Origin: Faecalimonas sp.
Lineage (GTDB): Bacteria; Bacillota; Clostridia; Lachnospirales; Lachnospiraceae
NCBI GenBank assembly: GCA_029264305.1
Contig: JARICA010000018.1
Span: 62,001-126,000 of the forward strand
DNA length: 64,000 bases
Reading direction: 5' to 3'
Positions 33,510 through 43,692 of the stretch are shown in pieces (within the stretch, counting starts at the first letter, position 1; each line of letters opens with the position of its first letter). Both the position numbers and the translations under genes were made by a program. The notes beneath the pieces were generated by a model. The model saw only the letters and a program-made list of their open reading frames with translations. It did not search any database and was not told where the DNA came from.

Positions 33510-35966
33510 TTAAACAGTTTCCTCTATATATTGTTCAAATTGTTCCATAGACATCAATACTTTTCTAGGTTTAGTTCCTTCTTCTTCACCTACAACACCA
33601 GCTTCAAAAAGTTGATCCATTATGCGTGCTGCACGATTGAACCCAATTTTAAATACTCTTTGTAACATTCCAATAGAAGCTTTTTCTTTTTCAATAACAA
33701 AACGACCTGCATCTACAAAATAAACATCTTTTTCATTTCCACTATTTCCAGCAGAAGACAAATTTGCGCCCATATTTGATGCACTATCCACTTGTTTTGT
33801 GATTTCTTCATCATAAGAAACATTTCCATTTTTACTTACAAGAAAATCAACAACTGCCTGCACTTCTTTGTCAGATACAAACGATCCCTGCACACGCACT
33901 GGTTTTTGATACCCTGAAGGATAAAATAACATGTCTCCTTTTCCCAGTAGTTTTTCTGCTCCATTCATATCTATAATTGTACGAGAATCTACTCCTGAAG
34001 AAACAGAAAAAGCAATCCTTGAAGGCATATTCGCCTTAATTAATCCAGTAATAACATTTACAGACGGACGTTGAGTAGCTAATACTAAATGAATCCCTGC
34101 TGCTCTTGCTAATTGCGCCAAGCGACATATAGCCGTTTCCACTTCTCCTGGGGCAACCATCATTAAATCAGCTAACTCATCTACAATAATAACAAGTTGA
34201 GGTAATTTTTCAGGTTTTGTTTCATCTTCTAAATCCTTTATTTGTTCAACTTTATCATTATATCCATTTAAATCTCTTACATTGTATTCAGCAAACAATT
34301 GATAGCGTTTTTCCATTTCTACAACTGCCCAATTTAATGCTCCTGATGCTTTTTTGGGATCTGTTACAACTGGAATCATTAAGTGTGGAATGCCATTGTA
34401 AACACTTAGTTCTACAACTTTAGGGTCAATCATAATTAACTTAACTTCGTCTGGTCTTGCTTTATAAAGAATGCTCATGATGAGTGTATTGATACATACA
34501 GATTTTCCGGAACCAGTTGCCCCTGCAATTAAAACATGAGGCATCTTTTTTATATCAGCAACAACTACTTTCCCTGCAATATCCTTTCCCGCTGCGAAAG
34601 CAATATTTGATGGGTGCGATTGAAATTCTTTTGTTTCCAACAAATCTCTTAACATTACAGCAGTATTTTCTCGATTTGGCACTTCAATTCCTACAGCAGC
34701 TTTTCCAGGAATAGGTGCCTCAATACGAATATCCGCTGCAGCTAAATTTAATTTTATATCATCACTCAATCCTACAATCTTACTTACTTTTACACCTTGT
34801 TCGGGCTGTAATTCAAATCTTGTAACAGAAGGACCACAACTTACATTTGTTACAGTAACATTTACACCGAAATTTTTCAATGTTTGTTGTAATTTTATTG
34901 CTGTTTCTCTCAAATAAGTATCTGAATCTCCATTGCTACGTTTACCATTTTTTAACAGTTGAAGTGGTGGAAATATATATTCCGAATTCGACTTAGAACA
35001 TTCTTTTTCAATAATTTCTGCCACTTCTTCTACTTCATTTGAAATTTCTTCCTTTTCTTTTTCTTTATCCTTTTTTTTCTTGGATTGTTTTTTTTCTTCT
35101 GCACGATGAATAACCATTGTTTCTGGAATTGGTTCAATTACATCTTCCTGAAATGGAGATTCTAAAATTTCCTCTGAATATAGTGGGGGTGTTTCTTCTG
35201 GGAATATTTCTTTTATATCTTCATCTAATTCTTTTGGCATTAATGTTGTATCAAAAGATACACCTTTAACATGTTTATCCTTTCGTTGTAATTCCTTATT
35301 TTGTCTTTTCTCTTCTTTTCGGACAACAGATTGTTCTCTTCTTCTTTGCACATCTGCTTTTGCTGTCTCATACGCCTTTTCTCCGCCTTGTTTTACACTT
35401 CTCAAAAACGATTTCTCAGTTATAACAATAAAGCAAATAATACTTAAAATAATGACAATAATATACGCACCTACTACGCCGAAAAAATGACATAATAATT
35501 CAGAAAAAATTCCACCTACTACACCTCCACCCTGTTTATCTAATGAAGACACATGATAATACGATAATAACGTTGATTTACTATTATAGTCACCTGTAAG
35601 CAACTGTATAAAAGTACAACTTAACACTGTCAATACAATTCCAGCTCCAAGTTTTATGTACGCAACGGAATTACCTTTATTTGAAGTGATAAAAGCAATC
35701 CCGATAAAAAGTAAAATTGGTATAATATATGCCATTAATCCAAAAGTTCCAAATAAAAAGGAGGATACAATATCTCCTAAAAATCCTCCTATGCCAAAAT
35801 TGCTTATGAGCAGTAAAATACATATAGTAAGAGAAAATAGAATAAAAATTTCATTTTTCAAAAATGTATTTTGTTGTACCGTTTTCTTCTTTGTTTGTTT
35901 TTTTGTTTTCTTTTTTACTGGCGTTCGCTTGGCTGCCTTTTTGCTTTTGTTTGACTTTGCTGCCAT
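33510..35966 (-). CDS. ftsK: FtsK/SpoIIIE-type DNA translocase
   Basis: This 818-residue DNA pump has four N-terminal membrane helices (about 40-190), an acidic/charged linker (about 205-360) and the motor (about 370-740) with Walker A GATGSGKSV, Walker B LVIIVDELADLMM and ATQRPSVNVITGLIK. A winged-helix gamma domain ends it (about 755-818; ASIGMLQRVFKIGFNRAARIMDQLF). It moves chromosomes during division or sporulation. ATG 35966 follows GAGGAGGAG; the longer frame to 35993 is rejected. It is in an operon with tepA and fhs-folD. Confidence 0.95.
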   Translation of the reverse strand: MAAKSNKSKKAAKRTPVKKKTKKQTKKKTVQQNTFLKNEIFILFSLTICILLLISNFGIGGFLGDIVSSFLFGTFGLMAYIIPILLFIGIAFITSNKGNSVAYIKLGAGIVLTVLSCTFIQLLTGDYNSKSTLLSYYHVSSLDKQGGGVVGGIFSELLCHFFGVVGAYIIVIILSIICFIVITEKSFLRSVKQGGEKAYETAKADVQRRREQSVVRKEEKRQNKELQRKDKHVKGVSFDTTLMPKELDEDIKEIFPEETPPLYSEEILESPFQEDVIEPIPETMVIHRAEEKKQSKKKKDKEKEKEEISNEVEEVAEIIEKECSKSNSEYIFPPLQLLKNGKRSNGDSDTYLRETAIKLQQTLKNFGVNVTVTNVSCGPSVTRFELQPEQGVKVSKIVGLSDDIKLNLAAADIRIEAPIPGKAAVGIEVPNRENTAVMLRDLLETKEFQSHPSNIAFAAGKDIAGKVVVADIKKMPHVLIAGATGSGKSVCINTLIMSILYKARPDEVKLIMIDPKVVELSVYNGIPHLMIPVVTDPKKASGALNWAVVEMEKRYQLFAEYNVRDLNGYNDKVEQIKDLEDETKPEKLPQLVIIVDELADLMMVAPGEVETAICRLAQLARAAGIHLVLATQRPSVNVITGLIKANMPSRIAFSVSSGVDSRTIIDMNGAEKLLGKGDMLFYPSGYQKPVRVQGSFVSDKEVQAVVDFLVSKNGNVSYDEEITKQVDSASNMGANLSSAGNSGNEKDVYFVDAGRFVIEKEKASIGMLQRVFKIGFNRAARIMDQLFEAGVVGEEEGTKPRKVLMSMEQFEQYIEETV

Positions 35967-36030
35967 GAACTCTCCTCCTCTAATTATAAACATACATATA
36001 TTATTATACCATTTTAAGAAACTTGTGTCA

Positions 36031-36711
36031 TTATTTATTTTCCACTTGATTTTCTATTAATTCATACAATTTTTTTAATGCTTGTGCCATTCCGCCCACT
36101 TCATCAATGAGCCCTTCTTCTACTGCTTCTTTTCCTTCTAATATAGTTCCAACATCTTTTACAAGTTGTGTTGGATCAAGCATCAACTCTTCAATTCTTT
36201 TCTGTGTAATGTTTGAATGATCAGAAATAAACTTAGTAATTCTATTTTGTGTTTTTTCAATATTCTTAAAGCTTTGCATTACTCCAATAAAAGTGCCACT
36301 GGACCTAACCGGATGAATAACCATCGTCCCACTTGGAACAATATAGGAATAATCTGCTGAAACTGCAAGTGGTCCTCCTATAGAATGACTTCCTCCAAGT
36401 ACTAGAGATACACTAGGTTTACTTATTGAAGCAATCATTTCTGCAATAGCTAGTCCAGCTTCCACATCTCCACCAAGCGTATTTAATAAAATCAAAACTC
36501 CTTCAATTTCTCTATTATCTTCCACTTCTGCTAGTTTAGGAAGCAAATGTTCATATTTTGTTGTTTTTGTACTTCCTGAAACTGCCTCATGACCTTCAAT
36601 TTCTCCTATGATTGTTAAAAGTTGAATATGATGTTGCTTTTTATTATGAGATAAAGATACAGTTCCCATTTCTTTTATTTCTTCGTTTTGATTTTCTATA
36701 TTTTCTTCCAT
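36031..36711 (-). CDS. ClpP-like/TepA-type serine protease
   Basis: This 226-residue ClpP-fold protease has the TepA pattern: GDVEAGLAIAEMI, nucleophile Ser in LGGSHSIGGPLAVSAD (where ClpP has GMAASMG) and the catalytic His in MVIHPVRSSGTFIG. TepA (translocation-enhancing protein) occurs in the cytoplasm of Bacillus. It lies upstream of ftsK, as in many Firmicutes, with a 64-bp gap. It is not classical ClpP, which is about 195 residues, and no ClpX neighbour is present. Confidence 0.85.
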   Translation of the reverse strand: MEENIENQNEEIKEMGTVSLSHNKKQHHIQLLTIIGEIEGHEAVSGSTKTTKYEHLLPKLAEVEDNREIEGVLILLNTLGGDVEAGLAIAEMIASISKPSVSLVLGGSHSIGGPLAVSADYSYIVPSGTMVIHPVRSSGTFIGVMQSFKNIEKTQNRITKFISDHSNITQKRIEELMLDPTQLVKDVGTILEGKEAVEEGLIDEVGGMAQALKKLYELIENQVENK

Positions 36712-36793
36712 GATACTTCCCTGCCTTTTTTTCTTTTAGTATTCGCCGATTAGTCATTTTTATGTAATTAAACTATAATTTCAAACAAAAAAA

Positions 36794-36824
36794 GGAAGAA
36801 AATTCGTTCACGAAATTTTCTTCC
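36794..36824 (-). terminator. terminator after metY
   Basis: An 11-bp inverted repeat pairs 36794-36804 with 36814-36824 (GGAAGAAAATT against AATTTTCTTCC). On the minus strand it is followed by a run of seven T. Confidence 0.85.
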
Positions 36825-36839
36825 TCATTTGTTTAAAAT

Positions 36840-38123
36840 TTACACTACTTCTAATGCCTGTGCTAAATCATCTATAATATCATCTACATTTTCAATTCCA
36901 ACACTAAATCGAATCAAGTCTGGTTGTACACCAGCTTCAATTAATTCTTTTTCATTCATTTGACGATGAGTATGACTTGCAGGATGAAGCACAGATGTTC
37001 TGGAATCAGCCACATGTGTTACAATTGCAGCCAATTTCAAATTATCCATTAATGTGACAGAGGCATCTCGGCCACCTTTAATTCCAAATGTCAATACTCC
37101 ACAACTTCCATTTGGCAAATATTTTTGTGCAAGTGGATAATATTTATCGTCTGTTAAATCAGGGTAATTTACCCAAGACACTTTCTTATGATTTTTCAAA
37201 AATTCTGCTACTTTCTTCGCATTCTCACAATGGCGAGGTACTCTCAAATGAAGAGTTTCCAATCCTAGATTCAGTAAGAAGGCATTTTGTGGTGATTGAA
37301 TAGATCCTAAATCTCGCATAAGTTGAGCAGTAGCTTTTGTAATATATGCACCTTTTCCAAATTTTTCTGTATATACAATACCGTGATATGTTTCGTCTGG
37401 TTTTGTAAGACAACTAAATTTATCTCCATATGCCGCCCAATCAAAATTACCACTATCAACAATACAACCACCCACACTTGTTGCATGTCCATCCATATAT
37501 TTTGTTGTGGAATGTGTTACGATATCCGCTCCCCATTCAAATGGACGACAATTAATAGGTGTTGCAAATGTATTATCTACGATAAATGGTACTCCATGTT
37601 CATGTGCAACTTTTGCAAATTTTTCTAAATCTAATACAACTAATGCAGGATTAGAAATTGTTTCACCAAACAATGCCTTCGTATTTTCTCTAAACGCATT
37701 ACTAATTTCTTCTTCACTTGCATCAGGATCAACAAAAGTTGCATCCACTCCCATTTTTTTGATTGTGTGTGCATATAAATTATATGTACCTCCATAAAGT
37801 GCAGAAGCACAAACAACATGATCTCCTGCTTCACAAATATTCATAATAGCATAAAAATTTGCTGCTTGCCCTGATGAAGTAAGCATTGCAGCAACTCCAC
37901 CTTCTAAATCACAAATTTTATTAGCAACAACATCATTTGTAGGATTCTGTAGCCTTGTATAAAAATATCCAGAATCTTCTAAATCGAACAATCGTCCCAT
38001 CTGTTCACTTGTGTCATACTTAAATGTTGTGCTTTGATAAATTGGAACAACTCTAGGTTCACCTTGTCTAGGTTCCCAACCGGATTGAATACATTTTGTT
38101 TCTATTTTGTAGTTGTTGCTCAT
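36840..38123 (-). CDS. metY: O-acetylhomoserine aminocarboxypropyltransferase (homocysteine synthase)
   Basis: This 427-residue Cys/Met-metabolism PLP enzyme of the MetY type joins sulfide with O-acetylhomoserine to give homocysteine. It opens with ETKCIQSGWEPRQGEPRVVPIYQSTTFKY; the PLP lysine is in HSTTKYMDGHATS and the phosphate-binding Tyr in SGQAANFYAIMNIC. MetY is longer than cystathionine enzymes because of an insertion, as here. No SAM riboswitch or T-box fits in the 11-bp gap upstream. It is the last gene of the rex-to-metY run and ends at a terminator. Confidence 0.93.
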   Translation of the reverse strand: MSNNYKIETKCIQSGWEPRQGEPRVVPIYQSTTFKYDTSEQMGRLFDLEDSGYFYTRLQNPTNDVVANKICDLEGGVAAMLTSSGQAANFYAIMNICEAGDHVVCASALYGGTYNLYAHTIKKMGVDATFVDPDASEEEISNAFRENTKALFGETISNPALVVLDLEKFAKVAHEHGVPFIVDNTFATPINCRPFEWGADIVTHSTTKYMDGHATSVGGCIVDSGNFDWAAYGDKFSCLTKPDETYHGIVYTEKFGKGAYITKATAQLMRDLGSIQSPQNAFLLNLGLETLHLRVPRHCENAKKVAEFLKNHKKVSWVNYPDLTDDKYYPLAQKYLPNGSCGVLTFGIKGGRDASVTLMDNLKLAAIVTHVADSRTSVLHPASHTHRQMNEKELIEAGVQPDLIRFSVGIENVDDIIDDLAQALEVV

Positions 38124-38134
38124 TTCTTGCCCTC

Positions 38135-38896
38135 CTATGAATATATATATTTCTTTTGTAAATTGCGTACCATATTACTATAAACTTCTTTACAGGCTTC
38201 TTTTTTATCGTCTTCAATGAGATGAATACACGGCGATAAATACTCTGTCCAAATTTTATTATAAATTTCTTTTGCATCATCCCGTTTATTAATTTGCTTA
38301 ACAATTGTAGGTGCTACATTATAATACTGTTTTACAATATCTCTACCCGCTTCTTCCTCAAGCAAATATTCGTCACGATAATTTCTTAGCAATTCTAATT
38401 CATAACAATTATCTGGTTTTCCAAGATTTTCACATACTGCTGTAGTGATATAACATAATCTTTGCTTAAATCCTTGCGTAATAGATTCATAAGTTGCATT
38501 TTGAATTGCAACATTTGAAATATTGTTATTCCACAATTCTACAATTTTTTCTGAAATAGTTTTTCTATATTCTCCATCTCCATAATTGATTATTGGGAGC
38601 ACATAAGTCACTAAAGCCATATTATAATCAAGAATAAGAAGCTCACGTTTTCTTTTTTGAGCGACTTTTTCTAATTTTTCATTAACATATGTAGGAATGA
38701 TTCTGGCAAGTTCAACAATAACTTCCTCTTTCCCTTCCTCTTCTCTTAAAGATTCATTTACATTCACAAAAAAATCTTTATATTTATTATAATACGTCTC
38801 AAAATCATTACTGTAGACATCACGCTTAAAACGTTTTCCTAAAACTAAAGCATCTTCAAATAAATTAATTAAAGTTTCCTGTGCCTCGGAATACAT
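38135..38896 (-). CDS. hypothetical protein with CFI-box-like cysteine motif
   Basis: The product of this 253-codon gene is not one I can place. Its helical N-terminal half (1-140) is rich in charged residues. A motif at 148-155 (CYITTAVC), Cys164, LLRNYRDEYL at 169-178 and YYNVAP at 191-196 follow the spacing of the CFI-box family, in which CFIATA, an LRxFRD segment and a YY-SP stretch occur in order. That family's role is unknown. The gene is between yebC (28 bp) and metY (11 bp), so it is co-transcribed with them. RBS GGGGGAA-like. Confidence 0.72.
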   Translation of the reverse strand: MYSEAQETLINLFEDALVLGKRFKRDVYSNDFETYYNKYKDFFVNVNESLREEEGKEEVIVELARIIPTYVNEKLEKVAQKRKRELLILDYNMALVTYVLPIINYGDGEYRKTISEKIVELWNNNISNVAIQNATYESITQGFKQRLCYITTAVCENLGKPDNCYELELLRNYRDEYLLEEEAGRDIVKQYYNVAPTIVKQINKRDDAKEIYNKIWTEYLSPCIHLIEDDKKEACKEVYSNMVRNLQKKYIYS

Positions 38897-38924
38897 ATCA
38901 TATTCCCCCTCTATCTATTTTATC

Positions 38925-39653
38925 CTATTCGTCCCAATTATGATAAACTACTTGAACATCATCATCTTCATCTAATAAATCTAAAGTTTTTTGAAGATTT
39001 TTCAAATCTGTTTCATCAGTAAGTTCTACCCATGTTTGAGGAATCATAGTTACTTCTGCCGACGCCATCGGGATACCAGCTTCTTCAAGTGCAAGACGCA
39101 CATCGCTAAAATCTTCTGGTGCAGTTAGAATTTCATAACTGTCTTCTTCTTCTGCAAAATCTTCTGCTCCTGCATCTAATGCGATCATCATTAATTCATC
39201 TGCATCTGTTTCATATTCTTCTTTTGCGACAATAATTTGCCCTTTTTTATCAAACATATACGATACACATCCCTGTGTTCCTACACTTCCACTACCTTTT
39301 GTAAAGGCATTTCGTACGTTGGATGCTGTTCTGTTTTTATTGTCTGTAAGAGCATCAACGATAATAGCTACCCCACTTGGACCATATCCTTCATATGTAA
39401 CAGATTCATAATTCACAGAATTAGCATCTCCTGCAGCTTTTTTAATTCCACGATCAATAGTATCGTTTGGCATATTATTAGATTTTGCTTTTGCAATAAC
39501 ATCACGAAGTCGACTGTTATTTGCTGGGTCAGGTCCACCTTCCTTTACTGCAACAGCAATCTCTCTACCAATAATTGTAAAAATTTTACCTTTTGCTGCA
39601 TCATTTTTTTCTTTTTTATGTTTAATATTTGCGAACTTTGAATGTCCTGACAT
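38925..39653 (-). CDS. yebC: YebC/PmpR-family protein
   Basis: The 242-residue YebC-family protein starts [22 protein letters not shown], the family signature, followed by [34 protein letters not shown]. Family members act as transcription regulators and, as shown more recently, help ribosomes through proline runs. The two cannot be told apart from sequence. It is 62 bp after the CorC-like gene. Confidence 0.95.
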   Translation of the reverse strand: MSGHSKFANIKHKKEKNDAAKGKIFTIIGREIAVAVKEGGPDPANNSRLRDVIAKAKSNNMPNDTIDRGIKKAAGDANSVNYESVTYEGYGPSGVAIIVDALTDNKNRTASNVRNAFTKGSGSVGTQGCVSYMFDKKGQIIVAKEEYETDADELMMIALDAGAEDFAEEEDSYEILTAPEDFSDVRLALEEAGIPMASAEVTMIPQTWVELTDETDLKNLQKTLDLLDEDDDVQVVYHNWDE

Positions 39654-39715
39654 TTTTTGTACCTCTTTTCTTTTTCTAAAATTGCTTTTCCTATTTTATC
39701 ATTCTTTTCTAGTGT

Positions 39716-40561
39716 TTACAAGGCTAGTTTTTCAATACGTACTTTTTCAATTAAATTATTCTTCACAGAAACTATAGAAAAACGATACCCTTCATACTCA
39801 ATTGAGCATTCTTCATCTTCCAACGGAATATGTTCAAGACAATGAACAAGATATCCATTTAACGTTTCAAAAGATTCATTTTCAAATGAAATTTGCAATA
39901 TTTTTTCCAATTCATCTAATCCCGTCATTCCATCTACAACATAAATTCCTTTAGCGATTTTTTGAATACATTCATCCTCATCATCATATTCATCTTGAAT
40001 ATTTCCAACAATTTCTTCAATAATATCTTCCATTGCAATAATTCCTGCTGTTTGACCATATTCATCTAAAACAACAAGCATATGATGTTTCTTTTGCTTC
40101 ATTTCCTTGAATAATTTATTTATGCTTTTCGCTTCAGGAACAAAACTAACCGGATGCATATACTCTTTCAAATTTTTAATTGGAATATTTTGTAATTCCT
40201 CATGAAAATAGCATTTCATTGCATCTCGCAAATGAAAAATTCCGATAATGGAATCGATATCTTCCTCATATACAGGAAATCTTGAATTGTTTTGTTCTAG
40301 CATAAATTGAACGGTTTCTTGAATTGTTTTCTCACCGTCTAATGCGATTATGTGCTTACGGTGAACCATAATATCTTCTGCTTTTTTTTCACTATAAGAA
40401 AAAATGTTACTTATCAGTTCTCCTTCACCACCCGAAAAAAAACCTCTTTCTCTTCCCTCTTGAATTAAAGATAGAATTTCACGCTCCACATCTTCTTGTT
40501 CTTTTTCTTCACCAGAAAAATTATACATTAGTCTATCCCACAGACTACCGCTTTCCTCCAT
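39716..40561 (-). CDS. CorC/HlyC-type CBS-domain protein
   Basis: This 281-residue protein of the hemolysin/CorC group lacks the DUF21 membrane domain of larger members. It has an N-terminal region, a CBS pair (about 60-190; EDIMVHRKHIIALDG, then DEYGQTAGIIAMEDIIEEIVGNI) and a CorC_HlyC domain (about 200-281; YVVDGMTGLDELEKILQISF). CorC-like proteins take part in Mg/Co or ion handling; with mgtE elsewhere in the window, a magnesium link is possible but unproved. A 17-bp gap follows mazF. Confidence 0.87.
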   Translation of the reverse strand: MEESGSLWDRLMYNFSGEEKEQEDVEREILSLIQEGRERGFFSGGEGELISNIFSYSEKKAEDIMVHRKHIIALDGEKTIQETVQFMLEQNNSRFPVYEEDIDSIIGIFHLRDAMKCYFHEELQNIPIKNLKEYMHPVSFVPEAKSINKLFKEMKQKKHHMLVVLDEYGQTAGIIAMEDIIEEIVGNIQDEYDDEDECIQKIAKGIYVVDGMTGLDELEKILQISFENESFETLNGYLVHCLEHIPLEDEECSIEYEGYRFSIVSVKNNLIEKVRIEKLAL

Positions 40562-40578
40562 TGTCCTTTACTCCTTTA

Positions 40579-40926
40579 TTATGTATGAAGTTCAAAACTA
40601 ATTTTGATTGCTTCATCAATTTCTAACATCAATTTTTTATCTATATGACAAACCAATTCTCTCAATCTTTGCTTATCAATAGTTCGAATTTGTTCTAATA
40701 ATACAACCGAATTTTTAACAATATGATATTTTCCAGCATCAATTTCTACATGTGTTGGCAATTTTGATTTATTCATTTTTGAAGTGATAGCAGCACATAT
40801 AACGGTAGGACTATGTCTATTCCCCACGTCATTTTGAATAATCAACACTGGACGTATTCCACCTTGTTCTGATCCAATCACTGGACTTAAATCTGCATAA
40901 TATATATCTCCACGTCTAACTTGCAC
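40579..40926 (-). CDS. MazF/NdoA-type mRNA endoribonuclease toxin
   Basis: This 115-residue MazF homologue has [20 protein letters not shown] (4-23), the [24 protein letters not shown] strand and the terminal [13 protein letters not shown] segment. Such toxins cut mRNA at specific short sequences. The gene follows alr, as ndoAI follows alr in Bacillus, but the 80-bp gap holds no mazE antitoxin. The start is GTG 40926; CGGAG lies 11 bases upstream. Confidence 0.9.
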   Translation of the reverse strand: MQVRRGDIYYADLSPVIGSEQGGIRPVLIIQNDVGNRHSPTVICAAITSKMNKSKLPTHVEIDAGKYHIVKNSVVLLEQIRTIDKQRLRELVCHIDKKLMLEIDEAIKISFELHT

Positions 40927-41006
40927 CCTATTTCACACTCCGATTTTTTAAGATAAAATTAGTATTTCCATCTTTTTCGGAAGTATTCTATAAATGCCAC
41001 TTTGCA

Positions 41007-42173
41007 CTACGCAAAATAATCTACTTGTTCTGCAATTTTCCCATTTTTCACATATACTCTTGGAATTCGTTTCCCTAATGCACAAATAAATTCATAATTA
41101 AATCTACCCGATAGTTCACTTAACTTTTCAACAGAAATAGACTTATTTCCATCACGACCAATTAAAGTTACTTTGTCACCAAAACTTACTCCTTCAATAT
41201 CCGTTACATCTACCATAAATTGATCCATGCAAATACGGCCTATAATATTTGCTTTTTTCCCACGAATCAGCACATATCCTTTCCCTGAAAGGCTTCTTGG
41301 ATACCCATCTCCATACCCAACTGGAATGGTTGCAATCTTCATTTTTTTTGTTGCAACAAATGTACCACCATAACTTACTGGGGTCCCAGGTTCTATTTCT
41401 TTTACAAAAGCCACATGACTTTTTAAAGCCAAAGCAGGTTTTAAATGTACGGCATTTTGATCCACTTCATCAGATGGATATAAGCCATACGTCGAAATAC
41501 CAGCTCGAACAATATCAAAACGAGCATCTTCAACATCAATAATAGCAGCACTATTTGCACAATGCTCATACAAGAAAGTTACTCCTTTTTCTTTTAATTT
41601 TTGTGTCATAGTTACAAATTGATTAATTTGATTTTCAGTAAAAGTTTTATCCGTTTCATCTGCTTTAGCAAAATGTGTAAATATTCCTTCCATATTTACA
41701 TTTTGCAATTTACTAATTCTAGTAATTGCATCAATACTTTCATCATTTATTGCAAACCCTAATCGTGCCATTCCTGTATCTAGTTTAATATGTAAGTATG
41801 CTGTCTTTCCTTCTCTTCTTGCCATATAAGAAATTTCTTTTGCCATTTCTTCTGTATATACATTCATGCGAATTTCATTATCTAACATTTCCAAATACTG
41901 ATCAGGGAAGATACATCCTAGTACAAGTATTGGCTTTCTAATACCTTCAGTACGAAGAACAACTGCCTCATCAAGAGTTGCTACTGCAAATCCCCAAATA
42001 TAATCGTATTTTTCTAACACTTCCGCGACTTGAATAGCCCCGTGACCATATCCATCACTTTTAATTACTGCCATAATTTTTGTGTTTCCATTTATCTTCT
42101 GTTTCATTTGTTCCATATTATATGTCACTGCATCTAAATCGATTTTAGCATATACTCTACTGTAAGTTTTCAT
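41007..42173 (-). CDS. alr: alanine racemase
   Basis: This 388-residue fold-type III PLP enzyme interconverts L- and D-alanine for peptidoglycan. The PLP lysine is Lys38 (VIKSDGYGHG, a variant of the common KADAYGHG). A catalytic Tyr lies in the VSYGGTFVA segment, and DTGMARLGF and GDGYPRSLSGKGYVLIRGK follow. The length and order are normal. nnr ends five bases upstream, and mazF follows. Confidence 0.96.
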   Translation of the reverse strand: MKTYSRVYAKIDLDAVTYNMEQMKQKINGNTKIMAVIKSDGYGHGAIQVAEVLEKYDYIWGFAVATLDEAVVLRTEGIRKPILVLGCIFPDQYLEMLDNEIRMNVYTEEMAKEISYMARREGKTAYLHIKLDTGMARLGFAINDESIDAITRISKLQNVNMEGIFTHFAKADETDKTFTENQINQFVTMTQKLKEKGVTFLYEHCANSAAIIDVEDARFDIVRAGISTYGLYPSDEVDQNAVHLKPALALKSHVAFVKEIEPGTPVSYGGTFVATKKMKIATIPVGYGDGYPRSLSGKGYVLIRGKKANIIGRICMDQFMVDVTDIEGVSFGDKVTLIGRDGNKSISVEKLSELSGRFNYEFICALGKRIPRVYVKNGKIAEQVDYFA

Positions 42174-42178
42174 CTTGT

Positions 42179-43672
42179 CTACTCCTTCTCAAGTTTTTTC
42201 ATTACATAACCGATTTTATCAAGTAAATCATTTGCTAATACACTATAACTCCCCATTTCATCTTTTGCATAGTCCCCACATAATCCATGCACATAAACAG
42301 CTGTTTCACATGCCTTTCTGCAATCCATTCTTTGCGCTAAAAATCCTACTATTATTCCTGCAAGAATATCTCCAGCACCCGCTTTCGCCATAGATTGATT
42401 TCCAGTTGTATTAACATAGATATCTTTATCTCCGCCTGCTACTAAAGTTCTAGCATCTTTCATTGCACAAACAACAGGATAACTAGCAACAAATTTTTTT
42501 ATCGTCTCAACTCTGTTTTCCTGTATTTCATTTACTGTACATTGAAGTAATCTAGACATTTCTTTTAAATGTGGTGTTAAAATGACTTGTTTTCCATCCA
42601 CTAAAACTGATAAATTTTCAGATAAAAGAGTCAGTCCATCACCATCAATGACACGTGGTACTTTAGCATAATGCATTGTATAAATAAATATTTTTTCTGA
42701 TAACTCACTTTTCCCCAATCCAGATCCAATTAAAAGCACATCGCTCCAATCAATCAAGGATTTTAATTCTTTTTTATCAAATGTCTCATATGTAGAAACA
42801 ATTGCTTCAGGAAGTAATTGCTGCAAAATCATACGATTATCCTCATGTGTATAAATCTGTACGAGACCTGCTCCTGCTAAATAGGCTGCCTTTGCATTAA
42901 AATAAGCAGCACCTGCCATCCCTTTACTTCCTGCTATAATTAACACTTTTCCAAATGTCCCTTTATTTCCATTCAACTCTCTTTTTGGTATTGAAATAGC
43001 TGTATCATCTTTGTCATATGTATATAATTTGCTTTCATCTGGAAGTGATTCGGGCATAATTCCAATATCAACAATATATGTTTTCCCAACACAAAAACGG
43101 CCTTTTCCAAATAACATTCCAATTTTTTCAAAAGCAAAACATACAGTTATATCTGCATTAAAAGCACATCCTTTTATATTTCCAGTTGTATCACATACTC
43201 CTGTCGGTATATCTATTGCCACTTTTGTTCCGTTCATTAAATTTAATTGTTCAATAACTTCCAAATACTTTCCTGTAATTTCTCTTTTCAAACCAATTCC
43301 CAAAAGAGCATCTATAATAACACTATATTCTTTTGGGGAAATTGAAGTTCTAATAGATATGCCATAATTCTCTGCTATGGTATATTGTAGTTTGTTTTCC
43401 TCACTTGCATTTTCCTTATTCCCTATATAACATATATCTACATGCATTCCCTTTAAATGTAAAAGACGTGCAATGGCGAGCCCATCTCCTCCATTATTTC
43501 CAGAACCACATACAATTAAAGTATTGGAACAATCTATTTTTTCGTTTTCCAAAATTTCTACAACTTTAAGAGCAGCCCTCTCCATCAAAACGCACGAGGG
43601 TACCTTCATCTCTTCAATTGTATAATGATCAGCATATTTCATTTGTTTACCTGTTATTACATATCTCATAGC
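42179..43672 (-). CDS. nnr: bifunctional NAD(P)HX epimerase/dehydratase
   Basis: This 497-residue Nnr repairs hydrated NADH/NADPH. The N-terminal epimerase (YjeF_N, 1-210; VCGSGNNGGDGLAIARLL) is joined to a C-terminal ADP-dependent dehydratase (about 225-497; IAGSKGMAGAAYF, LIGSGLG and the AKAGAGDILAGI motif). The start is ATG 43672, since GGAGGT precedes it by seven bases; the earlier ATG (43684) is itself part of that Shine-Dalgarno. Between rex and alr, it fits a redox-maintenance unit. Confidence 0.94.
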   Translation of the reverse strand, partial: AMRYVITGKQMKYADHYTIEEMKVPSCVLMERAALKVVEILENEKIDCSNTLIVCGSGNNGGDGLAIARLLHLKGMHVDICYIGNKENASEENKLQYTIAENYGISIRTSISPKEYSVIIDALLGIGLKREITGKYLEVIEQLNLMNGTKVAIDIPTGVCDTTGNIKGCAFNADITVCFAFEKIGMLFGKGRFCVGKTYIVDIGIMPESLPDESKLYTYDKDDTAISIPKRELNGNKGTFGKVLIIAGSKGMAGAAYFNAKAAYLAGAGLVQIYTHEDNRMILQQLLPEAIVSTYETFDKKELKSLIDWSDVLLIGSGLGKSELSEKIFIYTMHYAKVPRVIDGDGLTLLSENLSVLVDGKQVILTPHLKEMSRLLQCTVNEIQENRVETIKKFVASYPVVCAMKDARTLVAGGDKDIYVNTTGNQSMAKAGAGDILAGIIVGFLAQRMDCRKACETAVYVHGLCGDYAKDEMGSYSVLANDLLDKIGYVMKKLEKE

Positions 43673-43692
43673 ACGTACCTCCATTTTTGTTT

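Noticed and set aside
38124-38134. SAM riboswitch or T-box before metY
   Set aside because: The 11-bp gap leaves no room; metY is inside an operon.
39237-39641. 134-codon plus-strand frame opposite yebC
   Set aside because: Antisense of a conserved gene, with no RBS and a biased composition rich in Phe, Ile, Asn, Cys and Ser.
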